DNA from: Bondarzewia mesenterica
Lineage: Eukaryota > Basidiomycota > Agaricomycetes > Russulales > Bondarzewiaceae
Assembly (NCBI GenBank): GCA_004802705.1
Contig: SGPL01000501.1
Span: 1 to 24,231 of the forward strand
Length of the DNA stretch: 24,231 nt
Direction: 5' to 3'
In this document: piece after piece, positions 10,496 through 22,191 of the stretch
Position numbering within the stretch: the stretch's first letter is position 1
Layout of the letters: each line of letters opens with the position of its first letter
Notes under the pieces: model-generated
Told to the model about the DNA's origin: nothing
The model's database searches: none
What the model saw: only the letters and a program-made list of their open reading frames with translations
Position numbers and translations under genes: made by a program

Positions 10496-12489
10496 ATGAA
10501 TACTCCCGTTCCTCCTCCGCTGCGACCACCTAGCTTGGTACACGATGCAGAGGGATTCATTATTCATGTTGTAAGTATGATTGTACGATACAATACAGCT
10601 GAACATTGACTCGTATTACCTGTTAGGAAAACTATTCCTATATGGCTAGGAATCCCCATCCCTCCGACGATGAAGATGACGAGATGGTTGTGATCGATGA
10701 TCAGATGGTTGTGATCAATTCAGAAGATGAACGAATGGCTTCTGAAATAGACGATGCATTAGCTGCTGCCACCATTGATCGTGTGGGTCAGGGATAAAAT
10801 TTGTTTTTGCCAACTTTACCTAGAGCATTTGAAGGTGAATTTATTTTATTTTATTTCATGGTTGATGGCATGCTGACCTTCTAAACTGTGGCCTGATCCA
10901 TCGTAGGCTCGCCATCTCGAATTCAGACTAGTCAACCCTACCCAGGGTCGACTACTTTCCTCGGAGTGTCTGAAGGTGAGTGCACAGACTTTACTCACGC
11001 TACTGCACCACCCGACCTTCGACACCCACACCCACGTACAGCTGCTGTGCAGCCACCTTCAACTCTGGGAGGATCCCTTGGTCTAGTTGGATGGTCGGGA
11101 GATCCTCCCCCAACCGATATTGATGGGCTGGCAGATGAAGCCGGTCAAGATTTCTCCTAAGGCCCGGGAAATGGTATGGGTTCCAGGATATCATTTACAA
11201 ATATTACTCATTAATCTTCATTACAGTCTCTCCTCCTCCGGATGGCGCGCCTCGCATTCCAAATTATATGCAACTGTTAAAACAGAGTGTGGCCGAGGCA
11301 GTCATAGAGAGTATGAGTACATATTTTAAGGAACATCGTACAAATATTGGTGGTGGATATCAGGCCGACTCGGAGGAGGATAATGAAGGAAAGATCAGTG
11401 AGAGAAAGCCATCGCGCAGGAAGGGACCTCGTGGATTACAGAAAACCACATTGGATGTAAGTCCTTAAGTCAATGTGAACATTATTTGATTGCTAATGAA
11501 CACATACACAGGACGCCTTCAGGGTTTATTTACGTGCAAAAGGCATTTTACCCAAGCCGGGACAATTGCCACCTCCTATGGCGGATCAGAGCACTGTCGA
11601 TGTCTTCGAAGTCGAGAACGGTCCACCTCCAGATATCTCCGTTCCTCTGCTGAATTGGGAGGCACCTTTGATGTCTCCGTGGAATTCAGAGGTTATTTTT
11701 TTACTCGCTCATGAATTTCTTGGTCAGGTCAAGGAGGGTGATCACTTACCTGTTATTTATGATTCCGAGACGATGACCGTTAGGGCTTTCTCAACACTAT
11801 GCTGGAAGAAGCTTGCACGCACTCGTTCAGATTATAGGCTTAGGGTTTCTGCATCACAGAGCGCAGAAGCACAAACACTCATAGAAAGTCGCCAGGAACG
11901 ATTGCAGGCACAGCTGCGCAAGTGTGCTCGAAGATCTGGGGTTCGTCCTTTTGTTATTTTTGATACCTTATCTCATTTTGTGAGCAGACGTACAAGCGGC
12001 GTTTACAGATTATTGATTCCCAAGATGGGCAAGAACATCCGCAATGGCAAGAAATCTGACGTATTTGTGTGATGCTGGGCATTCAGGGAATGAGTGATGA
12101 TGAGACAGAAAGTGAAGAGATTGGGCGTCAGAGGCGGGCAAAATGGGTTCAACGTGTAGCTCTGAATTGGCTCTCCATCAGTATCTCTTTGCTGTGGGGC
12201 GCTGTGGAGACGTACAATGATGCCAAGTGGACTTGGCCCCTCAAGCGTGGCAACAAGCCTTATGATCACATTTTCGACGCACTGGTAGCCGATGGTGCAC
12301 GAGAGGCTGTTCATGGCCTGCCTTTCAATTTCTACAATACGATATGGTGGAGATCTCTTTCGGAATGGGAGAAGCATCTTATGGATCCACAACCAGCGGT
12401 CGAGATTCTGTCATTGGTATGTATTTTTTTCAATTGAAGATGATCTCATTCTGATTGGTTAGTATAGAAGAAGTGGGTATCAAAGATGA
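10496..12489 (+). pseudogene. Unrecognised 532-aa protein of a mushroom family (MSDDET motif), three in-frame stops
   Basis: Exons 10496..10570, 10627..10834, 10907..10975, 11042..11173, 11227..11456, 11512..11940, 11988..12416 and 12463..12489 keep phase throughout, giving 533 codons including the stop. Seen features are an acidic region (residues about 36-70), a Pro/Gly-rich linker, a Lys/Arg-rich patch (SERKPSRRKGPRG) just before exon 6, and a conserved-looking core (DAFRVYLRAKGILPKPGQ, PLLNWEAPLMSPWN, GMSDDETESE, LPFNFYNTIWWRSL). I recall uncharacterised Agaricomycete proteins with the MSDDETD and NFYD..WYR text, but no function. In-frame stops are TAA 10795-10797, TAA 11158-11160 and TGA 12057-12059. 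The two TAA codons could each be removed by a weaker upstream donor (GTCAGG near 10787, GTCAAG near 11144) without changing phase; the TGA cannot obviously be avoided. The final 9-codon exon is the least certain. Confidence 0.65.
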
Positions 12490-14028
12490 ATAAGGTTTGA
12501 GGGTATCGCTGCCAGTCGGAAGTCGCTTAGGTGTGCGTAAATGTCATTCATATTATTGAAATTGTCGTAATATGAATCATGGGGTCTCCCACACATGAAC
12601 TGAAGTATGCTTAGAATGCGTAACATATGAAGGTCCCCATTGGACAAAAAACAACGAAAATACGTGTTTATACCATATCTTGCAATATATAGCACCATTT
12701 GTGTAGATATTGCTCTATATATCCTGATATTCCAAGATCTTTGTATATTCTTCTAAATATTGCGAGATCTCACAGTCGCTCGATATTGCAAGATCTGACA
12801 AATTTGTGCAAGATATTCATAGATCGACCGGGCAGCTCTTTTGCCCTGAAATCCACAGCCGCCCACTTATCAGACTCGCTCAGCCTAGCATCAGAACGGC
12901 AACACCCTTTGCGTCATGACCGTCCTCTTGGCAGAACAGATCTGGTCTCTATCAACATATGGCGTGGGCATATGCATACAGGGAATATTTCAGACATCAC
13001 TTGATTTCTGACGATGACAAAACCTATGTATGTCCATCGCTCGGAATCACGCGCCGAAGAAACAGGTCCTAAAGGACAAAAAAAGTCAAACTGACAGCTG
13101 CACACTCGAAGTTTTCTTACTGTGGGCAACATGCATGATGACAACAGATTCAGCCCACCACGCAACACCCGAAAGCACAAAAATGCGCGGCATCACCAGT
13201 GCCGGTGCCCTCGGAGATGCATCGGTGCCAGTCAAATTGTCACAGAATGAACGTGGGGCACCTCCGCGCGGTAGTAAGTTACATGCAATGGAATCGAAGA
13301 GAATACAGATAAAGGACCTTAAGGCCTCACGTCGACGAGTCGGCGGTGTCCAAAACGTGCGTACGATGCGGCATGCTCAAGTAGGTGTTACATACGAAGA
13401 CCAGACCGATGAGAGATATGAAGAGGATGGGTCGTCTTCGATGACGTCGAGTGCCCAAGTCAAGAGAAAACCCTTTGTCTGACATCGCTGGGTGTGGTTG
13501 AAAGTGAGTAAGACACAAGGCCAGGAGGGCGTTCATGCGTTGGAGCATGCGTCCGCCTCGAGCTACATATCTCTGTTACCTGGCAGTCAACTGCATGCAT
13601 TCAATAAGCTGTGGTCCACTAAGAGAATAAGTCACATCGAATATGTTATCCAAACACGTGCGTTTGAGCCGTTCAACGCATGTCCTTTCAGTCAGTTGCT
13701 GGATAAGTCGACGAGGATCGCTATCAGTAACTGTAAAGACGTGTTACCAAGGTCTATCGCAGATGCACGTCTTTTGAGTGCTAGATGACTGAAAGCTCTC
13801 ATCCAAGTATACCATGTAGTAATCTCAAAGCTCAGATTGTCTTCAATCCCGTTACTGCTGACGCAGTGGTCACTAACCCAACTAGTATGAAAATGAAGTG
13901 TGTTGAAAGGCCTTCATACACTTAAGTATACCCGTTCAGGTCAACGCACCAAGGCTTTTGATAAGACGGTCTCTCCCTTCCACATCCGGGCGAGGCGTAA
14001 ATATGACATTGAGATATCTACGACCAGT
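12490..14028. other. Intergenic, with degenerate GATATTGC / AGATCT direct repeats
   Basis: Between 12700 and 12830 the motif GATATTGC..AAGATCT (variants ATATTGCGAGATCT, ATATTGCAAGATCT) occurs several times in A/T-rich DNA. A 150-residue open frame (13030-13482, plus) exists but has no recognisable domain, no spliced partner and odd composition, so it is not called a gene. The rest (13500-14028) shows no feature I can support. Confidence 0.45.
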
Positions 14029-16569
14029 TTACTCCTTGCCCGAGGTGGACACAGGTGACGACGACTGCGACAAACTGCTATCCTTGTCATCCTTGTCATC
14101 GGTTGCGCCCCCTTCCATATTTCCCAGAGCCTGCATATCAACTGTTGGAATAATGATACTTGCATCCGCGGTCTGCACTGTGTCATCCTCATCTTTGTCC
14201 GAATCTTCCACAGCTTCCGCACTGGTAATTTTGCGGTGCCGACGGCCGTTGTTCACTGGCAGATGGATGTTTTTCACTAAAAGGATATTCATTATCTCTG
14301 TTACACGAGACGCAAAAACGAAGAGGATCAATAAGAATTCTCAAACAAAGATGAATAAGTGCAGGAGGGACAGAGCAGCCCACCTTCGTGTGTCATATCC
14401 TCGCACCCATGGATTCCTCATTTCATTGTCAGCCACCGCCTTTGCAAAGCATATGCACTCCAAAAATTCCAATTCAGATCTGGGAGCGTCTTCCAGTCAA
14501 TCTCACTGTCATCTCTTACATTCAACGACTGGACTCTAAGGAAGAAATAAGTGTTGAGTATTGCAAGACCACAGGCGTATTTAAGAACTTACTTGTGGAC
14601 GACTATGTATGCGTCCACCAAGCTCCAGCGTGGCTTTTGGCCTTGGTTTTTAACTGTCTTGCTCAGGGAATCGAGCCTAACGACACACGTCAAAATGGGT
14701 GGTCATCATATGAGGGAGAAGTTTACCATTTGGTCCGGCATTGCTGCCTGCCACGCTTATTGCCCATACGATGACTGATAACGCCCCAGAAGACATCATT
14801 GTCTGGGTCCTTGCCCTGATTGACCGTCATTTCCATGACGATCTGTGTGAGTGTGTCTTCTTCTTCTTTCGACCAGACATCTAGAAACGCAATATTTCAA
14901 GATTTGTTTATCCAGATAGACTCATGCACTCACTGACAGCCCGATGTTCACGGTGCTCGAGGTGATTCCGATAATGATCGCGGCAATCAGAAGCCATATG
15001 GCTGACCCGCATACTGACTTTCTCCCACTGCTGGCCAAGCTCTCCGACGGCTCTGAGATCAAAATGTAAATGGCGAAGCATAGGAAGAAGTTACAGGGGG
15101 TGGACGCACTGTTTGAGAAGCGCATCTTCTGTTGGCATCCATCTCCCTTGACCCTGCAGCGGATGGTACTTTCTTCGAACATGATGATAAACGGCGATGA
15201 TAGGATGCAGAGGAACCGCACTCACTACAAAAGATGAGAGGTCTGATCCGCATGTAGAAGAAATTTGAAAAAATAAACATACTGATTTCAATCCAGAAGG
15301 AATTTTCTCTATCCTTGCCATTTCTTGTGAAAATCAAGTTAATGAGATCATCGTTCGCGAGTCCTTGTCTCTGAGCACAAAATTAAATGTGAGAAGCAGT
15401 TCATGAGCGATAAAAATCATGAGAAACCTACTGTACAGTAAGTCTCAATGGCATTGCTCAACTGCTGCTCCTCAATAGCAGAAAACTTGCCCTTTTTGTA
15501 AATAAGACCTGAAATGTAAACAAAAAAAAAATTAATCTCGGTCGCGTACAGCGCATCGCGACGCAGAAAGACCTTCGGTTTGCACCAATTCTGCCAATTT
15601 GTTAGGATTCAGCCACTTGTTAGCCAACAGGTGCGCGTGTTCTGGGTTATCGCTCAGATCCGTAGATGAAAGTTGAATATTTGTGATTCTGCTGCACCGT
15701 GGCATCTTCGCTGGTGGCTTGGGCAGCACGCCGAGGATAACATTCAATGGGGAAGGCGTCTGGTCCACTGGAGGAAGTCCGGAGTGCCTGGTAGGCTGTG
15801 GAGGGAGCAGAGAATCGAAGAAGGGCATGTGCGCAGCAGCGGCCGCTTCTTCAAGAGTTTTCAACACATTCGCCAGCTTCGAGAGATCCAAGTCCTGCTC
15901 TGCACGCAGAATGTCATCGTTCGACCCAAAGCTAAGGTCAGGTGGAAGACTGTGGCCTGGGAATAGATGGAGAGGGTCCTGTGATGACGACGGCATGGGA
16001 GGAAGGTCATACTGGTAGCTCGGAGGCGGAGGAGGGAAATGCATGTATGGCGGAGGCGGAGAAGCATACATCGAGAAGGGAGGCTGCTGATAAGTAAAGT
16101 CTGGTACTGCTGGCATGGTAGCGTTGGATGTAGCGGAGGCAGCAGATACCACTGCGTTCAAGAATGCCACAGGATCTGGGTTCGCAATGTTCATAAGTTG
16201 ATCTATGGGTGCAGGTGGTGGAGATTCTGGGTCAGCACGCTGCTTGCCTTTCTCCCCTTTGGACTTCGATTTTTTCTTCTTCGGCTCACCCAAAGCATCG
16301 GGCTCAGCAGCGACAGCGCCAGATGGAACAACTGCAGGCTCCTCCACCACGTTAGACTTCTTTTTCTTCTTCCTCTCTTTTCCCTGTTCTCTCCTGTCCA
16401 CTTCGCCCTCTGGCTCCTCTTCCCTCACGCGCTTCTTCTTCTTCTTCTTTTTGGAGACCGTCGCATTCTGCGTGTGTGCGTTAGTAAAGACATCATTGGC
16501 TTGACCGACAGCATGCTGGAGTGCACGCTGGATGTCAGAGGTGATTGCTTGGTGGACTTGAGCGGCCAT
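14029..16569 (-). pseudogene. Reb1/DMTF1-type Myb DNA-binding protein with one in-frame TGA
   Basis: Nine exons, 16569..15573, 15508..15432, 15370..15283, 15224..15110, 15052..14934, 14880..14727, 14676..14593, 14535..14384 and 14297..14029, join in phase to 685 codons including the stop. This family of Myb proteins binds specific DNA sites; in yeasts Reb1 acts at rDNA terminators and at promoters. Residues 1-110 are Lys-rich (two K7 and K5 runs, nuclear-localisation type), 155-215 are Pro/Tyr-rich, and 333-360 begin GLIYKKGKFS. The DNA-binding core follows: GQGRWMPTEDALLKQ and MASDCRDHYRNHLEH (about 411-460), then WSKEEEDTLTQIV and GNKRGRQQCRTKW (about 468-517), then KPRWSLVDAYIVVHK. A conserved tail region ends at QRRWLTMK, followed by TGA at codon 584 (14420-14418). 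The frame then continues (GCEDMTHEEIMNIL) to an acidic, Ser-rich end. The first donor (GTCTTT) is unusual. No alternative splice that avoids the stop was found. Confidence 0.8.
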
Positions 16570-17027
16570 GAGACTTTTGCAGCCTGTCGTCTAGTGCGAG
16601 GGCAATTTAGGGCGGGCTGAGAACGTTCACTCCGACAGGCCTGCGCACCAAAAAAGATAAACGGCATCCGCTGAATCAAAAGCTTTACTTGGTGGGAAAG
16701 TACAGTTCGATCCACACTATAAAGGTCCGCCATCTCAGCCCCTACTAGGACATTGTATATATCCAACTTGCTCTCAACTATATGTCGTGCTCGAAATTAT
16801 CTCCCTTCTCCCATTCTTCATCTGTGAGGGACAAGCCACATCGTTTTCCCGGCTTTCGACTCGCCTTCTGATTGGCCCCGACCACGAGGCCTGCTGACCC
16901 TCCAACTGATTCACATCCTGAGGCTCCCTCCGCTGTGCAATGCAACATTTCTCTTCCTCCTCCTCCTTCTCCTTGTCACCCTCCTCCCCCAGCTTCCCTA
17001 CCATCCCCTTATCCCGCAGCTCCTGTT

Positions 17028-17573
17028 ATGATGTCTTCAGAGGTGCAGAAGCCTCCCTGTCCTCTGCCGAGATCATCCGAGAATCTTCCTGCCCTCTTGG
17101 GCGATGTCATCACCATCAACGGCGTGCCATTCAATCCCAACAGAACAGGGGTGAATTTTTTCTTGTTTTCGGTGTCTCATGCACTTGCTGAACTAATTTT
17201 TAAATTACAGATTTCCTGTCTGGATGCTTTGCTAAAGTTACCCAATTTTCCAGAGATGCCTAAAGATGCTTCGAGGCTACTCACTGTGGTTCATAATATT
17301 CAGGAGGAACAGATCTATCGAAAGCACCACGCGCAGGTGGTGCTCAAACACATGCTCATCTAAACCAAGCTGTGAGAGGAGGAGTTGGAGAAGGCAGATG
17401 CAGATTGTACGCAGGTGATCGCGAGTCTTGGCATGATTCGTGCTGTGATATGTAGGAGAGGACTGCCGATTACAATGCCGCCCGAATCTGAGTCGAGTAC
17501 GAAGAGCATCGCCAAATCCGAGTCGAGTACGAAGAGCATCGCCGAACTCGATGAAGGCGAAGAGTCATCTTGA
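17028..17573 (+). pseudogene. Small unknown protein with coiled-coil-like tail, two in-frame stops
   Basis: The exons are 17028..17150 and 17211..17573 (162 codons including the stop). The 60-bp intron is a multiple of three without a stop, so it could also be retained. The start at 17028 (two ATG codons in a row) is chosen because the upstream frame begins only at TTG; upstream Pro-rich text may be 5' UTR or an unrecognised exon. The protein reads SENLPALLGDVITINGVPFN, then LDALLKLPNFPEMPKDASRL, then a helical stretch. TAA (17361-17363) and TGA (17373-17375) interrupt the frame, which continues as EEELEKADADCTQVIASLG. It ends with two copies of SESSTKSIA (a 30-bp duplication at 17485-17544). 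It is divergent from the Reb1-like gene. Function unknown. Confidence 0.5.
17485..17544 (+). repeat. 30-bp tandem duplication inside the small gene
   Basis: TCTGAGTCGAGTACGAAGAG and ATCGCC are followed by AAA and then repeated almost exactly, ending in GAA. The two units differ at two positions (T/C and A/G). It encodes a duplicated Ser-rich nonapeptide and keeps the frame. Confidence 0.7.
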
Positions 17574-18521
17574 GCATTGTTTGCTTTCTATATCCCAAAC
17601 TTTGGCATATTTCTTTTGTGCAATTGCATCACTATCATTACTCGCATCCTGGGCTTACCCTTTTTTTTTTTTCTGATATTATGATTTCCCGGAATGATAA
17701 ATTTCACATCTGCATTCATCTGGAACTCGAGTCTCCCATGATTAAAGTCACTCAACACACCCAACATAGGACCCTTGAAAGCCACGCCAGAGGTATGTGC
17801 GGGCCAGAGGGTCGACTACCGACATTTCGGGCGGGCCTGCGGCACCACCTTACATACGGATATCGGATCAGACCGTCGATTGGGCCGTCTGACTACCAGC
17901 ATTTGGAACATACATCATCAAATTCCAATAAATCGCAAACACCCTGGACACAGCTGATAAAATGAACTGCACGATAGCATTTGGCAAATTTAAAATTGAT
18001 GTAGGCCAGTAGCTTAGAAGGCCAGAAACCAGTCCTTTTCCTATCCATTCCTGGCCAGACGTCGATGATTCTGTTCTGTGTATTAGAGACAGGAGTAGAA
18101 GTTCTCGAACGTGGTAATTGGGGTCGAATGGCGAGGCCTGAGCATGTCGAATAGTGTCGGTCAAAATGATAATTTTCATACCAAGGTGGCTCCCAGAAGG
18201 GGTCCTCAACGAGACCTCAAGACATATGGACTTGGAACATAGGTCCCCCTTCAAGGGGGCTGACATACGGACAAAAACTATATAGATACGGCCCAAATTT
18301 TAGCGTTTGACTACCGCATAGTATGCCTCAGAGCTTCGGCGCTACACGCCGTTTGACTACTGGCTGCCGCACATACCTCTGGCATGGTTTTCAGGGGTCC
18401 TCCAAACATGTTAGGTAGTTGAAGAGCCACAGGAAGCAGGTTGGCAGAATCAAATAAATAAATAAAAGAAAGGCGAAGACACGATGTGCATCGGCGTCGG
18501 GATGGGTCAATGTGTTCAGTC
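17574..18521. other. Intergenic, no supported gene
   Basis: Open frames in this stretch are short and have no exon partners. There is a poly-T tract at 17660-17671 and a short CCCCCTT/AAGGGGG inverted repeat near 18244-18258. Two GTTTGACTAC..CGC-like direct repeats occur at about 18305 and 18350. Nothing here is assigned a function. Confidence 0.5.
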
Positions 18522-18752
18522 TCATCCCAGTGGCAAGATGTAGTTGCCCTCCTTGTTTTCACGCTTCGATACTTTCTTTGCGGGTGCTGAGGTTCGTAGT
18601 TCAAGTTCTTCGTGGAAGTGGGCGAAACGACTAGTGAGAGCAGGATTGCGGAGGATGGCCGGGAAAGACAACGGTACTGGTTCAGTTGTGGCGGGTGCAA
18701 TGGGCTCAATAGGAGAGGTAGTTTCAATAACTATGGTTGCCGGAGATGCCAT
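18522..18752 (-). pseudogene. Truncated fragment resembling an R3H-associated N-terminal domain
   Basis: The frame from ATG 18752 encodes a Pro/Thr-rich start, then FPAILRNPALTSRFAHFHEE and LELRTSAPAKKVSKRENKEG. From memory, the second part matches the N-terminal region that precedes R3H-domain proteins in fungi, where an Arg-rich WRRKEN-like segment normally follows the NKEG. Here the sequence departs right after NKEG (NYILPLG, then stop). No R3H exon is visible downstream, so I take it as a 5' gene fragment left by truncation. The family assignment is from motif memory only. A short independent protein is the alternative. Confidence 0.4.
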
Positions 18753-19152
18753 GAAGCCAAGAATGAGTTGAATGAAGACTTGACGAAGATGGAGAATATG
18801 TAGTCGAGTCTGTCAGGACTCAGCGCACTATATATCATGTACCATGATCCACAATGATGACTCAGTTACCCACTTGCATGTGGTTTTCTTGGAGTCTTAG
18901 ATGCGCATGGAGAAAAAAACAACTCTGCTCTCATCCCAATCAAACAAACTACGAAATTGACAGGTACTACAGATTGCGACAAGTACTACAGACAAACAAA
19001 ATAGAGGGCCAGATGCTGCTCGGCCACCTTTTCTTTTTTTTTTTCTTTGTATCCATTTTATTGTCCAGCAGAGTCACTCGGCCACCTACTCAACACGCGC
19101 CTGACGGACCAGCAATAAGATGTCAATAAGCCGATGCACTGGGAATGAACCC
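18753..19152. other. Intergenic, no supported gene
   Basis: A poly-T tract (19033-19045) and short repeats of CAGGTACTACAGA / CAAGTACTACAGA (about 18960-18995) are present. No open frame has exon-like borders. Confidence 0.45.
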
Positions 19153-21601
19153 TTACCTCTCAACGAAACCATCCCAGAAAGCCGAGAAATGGTCCAAAGC
19201 TACCCCTTTCAGTGCTGACATGGCCTCCACGACGTCGCTGCAGAAGCCGCTGAAGGGATCGCAGGAGAACTTTATGACCGCCTTCTTCCCGTTTTTCGCC
19301 TTCTTCTTTTTCGCGATTTTCTCGTGCTCCGCGCGGTTCATAAGGACATAATTCGCCTGCAAAAAAAAAATAAAAAAAATGAATTCAGTTCGTGAATATA
19401 CAAAACTCACCGCCGCCGCCACCATAGCAATGCAACGTATGGGTGGTCGTGTCATGAAAAATGGAATCTTGGTGTTAGGGTAGTGCTGTTTGTACAGTTT
19501 CCGCATGCCACGGGCGGTGGAATGGTGCCCTGCTGCATGGTGCTCTACACCCTCGTACCATGTTTGAAACACTAATTCTGCTAGTACTGGATTCGAAAAA
19601 TCCTGAATTAGGTTTCCCTAGATTGTATCTGTCAGTACGTTGGAGGGGAAGGGTGAACAACGGGAACTTACCTCGGAATCCATCGCACTCAAGTGCAGAA
19701 ACCTGTTTTTGTCCAGAAGCAGCCTCGCTCTGGAGGCAGCTTCTTGTGCATTGGTCGGCCGCATGGGAGGCCGCGGCTGCACTATAGCATTTTGGAAAGC
19801 TGTGGTAGCGGCACTCGTTGGGACCCACTGCCATAGCCTATACCCTAGATCCAATGCCTTTCCTGCATCGGGATTGTACGGGGGGTCAATATAAGCTATG
19901 GCATCCGACTTGGCCCTTCTCCTCTTGATGGAGAGGATATCACCGACCTAAAACAGTGTTAGCCTTTGTAACGATGACAAAATCTGCCGTGAACACCGAG
20001 GAACTCACTATGTGATGGAGATGAGGAATTTCCAAGTGCAGAACTAGAAAAGAATAAGCGATGAATGGTGGGTACGCTTGTCTCACACACCAGCCTCTGG
20101 CATCAGTGTCTGCCCGTTCGGTTGCCTAGCGGCCCAATGCATATGCATCCCGAACACCTCGCTCAGCACCTCATTACCCCAGTAATCGACTCTGGCCCCT
20201 TCGGCCCAAGTGTCATCGACATCGATGACACGTGGCACGGACGTGTCAGCGTATACCTCAGCACAAAGAATATCTCTGCTATCATGAAGCAGGTCGTGCC
20301 ACTTTGGAAAATTGACCTTAATGGCTGGAAGGTCCTTGTATTTGGCCACGTTGGGTTCAGAGGTTATAATCTGAATTGATGACAGGGACGGGGCAGCCTG
20401 TGGCATGCCCGACGAGTTTAAACTCAATTGCGAATCCATGGCTAACGTATCCACCACGGACAGATGCTCAGCGGGTGCATACGGATTGAGAACAGTCGGC
20501 GCTGCAAAGGAATGAAAAGTCAGTGGCAAAAGGTCAACAGCAAAGGCGACTCACCCAAAACAGCTCCCCAATTTGCAAACAAGTGCAAGTCCAGGACATC
20601 AAGTGCGGTGGGCGTCGAGCCTGGTGTCGAACTTAGTGTGGAGCCGATGCAGAACGCAAAACATACCTTGCACGGGGCCTTCTTGCCGTCCAAGGTACCA
20701 CTGCATGAGTTCAATTTCCATCGTACGAATCTCCGAGTTACTGAAGCCTGAAAGATCCATGTAAGCGGGTTCAAGGAGGAAGGAATAGAAAGCGGTTGAC
20801 TCAGAGAAGTTTGACTCGGGGATACATATACACTGCGGATGGCAGGCGAGAAAAACGACCCGCACCATACAGATCCCAATATCCATCCTCATCAATATTT
20901 GGATGCCAGTCGATGGATGATGCATCCCAATATGACGCAGGCCTTCGCACCCTGGAAAAAATGCCATCCGGCCTGTGGTTTGAAGACGTTTGCGAAGGAT
21001 TCACCTTCGATATTAAAATACGTACCTGTAAGCACTGAATCTATCAGTGTCGTGAGTGCACCCATGCATAAACTGCCACGCATAGACTTCATACCGCAAT
21101 AACGCTCCATCACTCCTATCCCATGCACACCGACAAGCTTCTTCCTCAACTCCACCAATCCGCTGTTGACGACCGGTATCGTACAGACCCTATCAAAAAG
21201 CCCAGGCCTCCATCGTCATCACTATTCAGATGCCAGTCGATGGATGATGCGTCCCGATATGACGCAGGCCTTTGCACCCTGAAAAATGCCATTCGGCCTG
21301 TGGTTCGAAGATGTTTGCGAAGGATTCACCTTCGATATTAAAATACGTACCTGTAAGCACTGAATCTATCAGTGGTGAGTGCACCCATGCGTAAACTGGC
21401 ACGCACGGACTTCGTACTGCAATAACGCTCCATCACTCCTATCCCATGCACACCGACAAGCTTCTTCCTCAACTCCACCAATCCGCTGTTGACATCCCTT
21501 CCACATGTGAGAATGGCCTGTTCAGATCCGCTCTTTCTATTCGTCATGCTGTTGGCATTGTTCATCGCGAGGGCATAGGTCCCCTCAAACGTAGTATCCA
21601 T
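19153..21601 (-). CDS. Unrecognised multi-exon protein, apparently intact over its last 495 codons
   Basis: Well-supported exons are 20951..20667, 20620..20555, 20501..20091, 20043..20009, 19947..19672, 19617..19411 and 19356..19153, with GT..AG borders and matching phases, for 495 codons including the stop and no internal stop. Further 5' exons exist: one ends at 21026 (GT donor GTACGT) and encodes NSGLVELRKKLVGVHGIGVM, and a related copy lies near 21500-21350. The true start may be an ATG at 21601 or beyond. Encoded landmarks are FSNSEIRTMEIELMQWYLG, LPAIKVNFPKWHDLLHDSRD, GMHMHWAARQPNGQ, DAIAYIDPPYNPDAGKALDL and PNTKIPFFMTRPPIRCIAM. A Lys-rich stretch (KIAKKKKAKNGKK) is near the end. No domain is recognised. 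The contrast with the stop-bearing neighbours suggests this gene is, or was until recently, functional. Confidence 0.6.
20903..21493. repeat. 265-bp exon-bearing tandem duplication
   Basis: Bases 20903-21170 and 21230-21493 are about 90 percent alike, with a period of 327 bp, separated by 59 bp of unlike sequence. Shared text includes GATGCCAGTCGATGGATGAT, TTCACCTTCGATATTAAAAT and ACCGACAAGCTTCTTCCTCA. The minus-strand exon for VELRKKLVGVHGIGVMERYC is present in both. The distal copy has lost two bases (GTGTCGTGAG versus GTGGTGAG), which breaks the frame after MGALTT, while the proximal copy stays open to its donor. This points to duplication of a 5' exon with decay of one copy. Confidence 0.8.
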
Positions 21602-22191
21602 GCCTGCTGTCGAAGTTGCCTGCCGCCTTCACCGCTGCCACACTCCCGTACTCCTTGAGGTCTTCGTAGGCCACGATCTCACACAGACGAACTTGTACAT
21701 ATCTATTTCTATTCAGTTTACTTTATTCCTTCTCTTACTTGGATCAGTTGAAACTGATTACTACCACAACAATATGCCGACGTGTGCCTTTGAAGGAATT
21801 GCTTTTTCTCGATCATCCGACTTGCATAACAATTTATTCGACTAGTTTACTATGGGATAGTGCTGACCGTGCTAATCCCACGAGGGACCGCTCTCGCGTA
21901 GTCATCGTAGTGAGAGGTCATCGATGCGAGTCATCCTGGAAAGCCTGTTCTACGATCGGATCGATTGTTGGGGTACTGTTCGACAACAAAACTGTTAATA
22001 TTATTTAGGTAGTGAGGAGAAAAAGGTGGAGGATGAGGAGGATGACGCCAGTAGGTGACAAAAGGTCCATGATGAGGAAGGAGGGGAGAGAAGGGAAAGG
22101 TGTGCAGTTGAGACTGCGAATCTACTTATGGGCTGATTTTTGTCATCACCCACACATCAGACTCAGCCAGACACAATGATTTCAGTCATTG
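21602..22191. other. Intergenic between two diverging genes
   Basis: A minus-strand open stretch (about 21625-21690, reading AYEDLKEYGSVAAVKAAGNF) could be an additional 5' exon of the neighbouring unknown gene, but its borders are unclear. The part from 21700 to 22140 has low-complexity GAGGA-rich text (22010-22100) and no supported gene. Confidence 0.4.

Noticed and set aside
12700..12830. GATATTGC/AGATCT repeats as a CRISPR-like array
   Set aside because: Unit spacing and sequence are irregular, the DNA is A/T-rich and the genome is eukaryotic.
13030..13482. 150-residue open frame on the plus strand
   Set aside because: No recognisable domain, no splice partner and composition unlike the real exons; it may be a chance frame.
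16039..16620. 193-residue plus-strand frame rich in Leu and Phe
   Set aside because: It is the antisense of the Lys- and Pro-rich exon 1 of the Reb1-like gene, which explains its composition.
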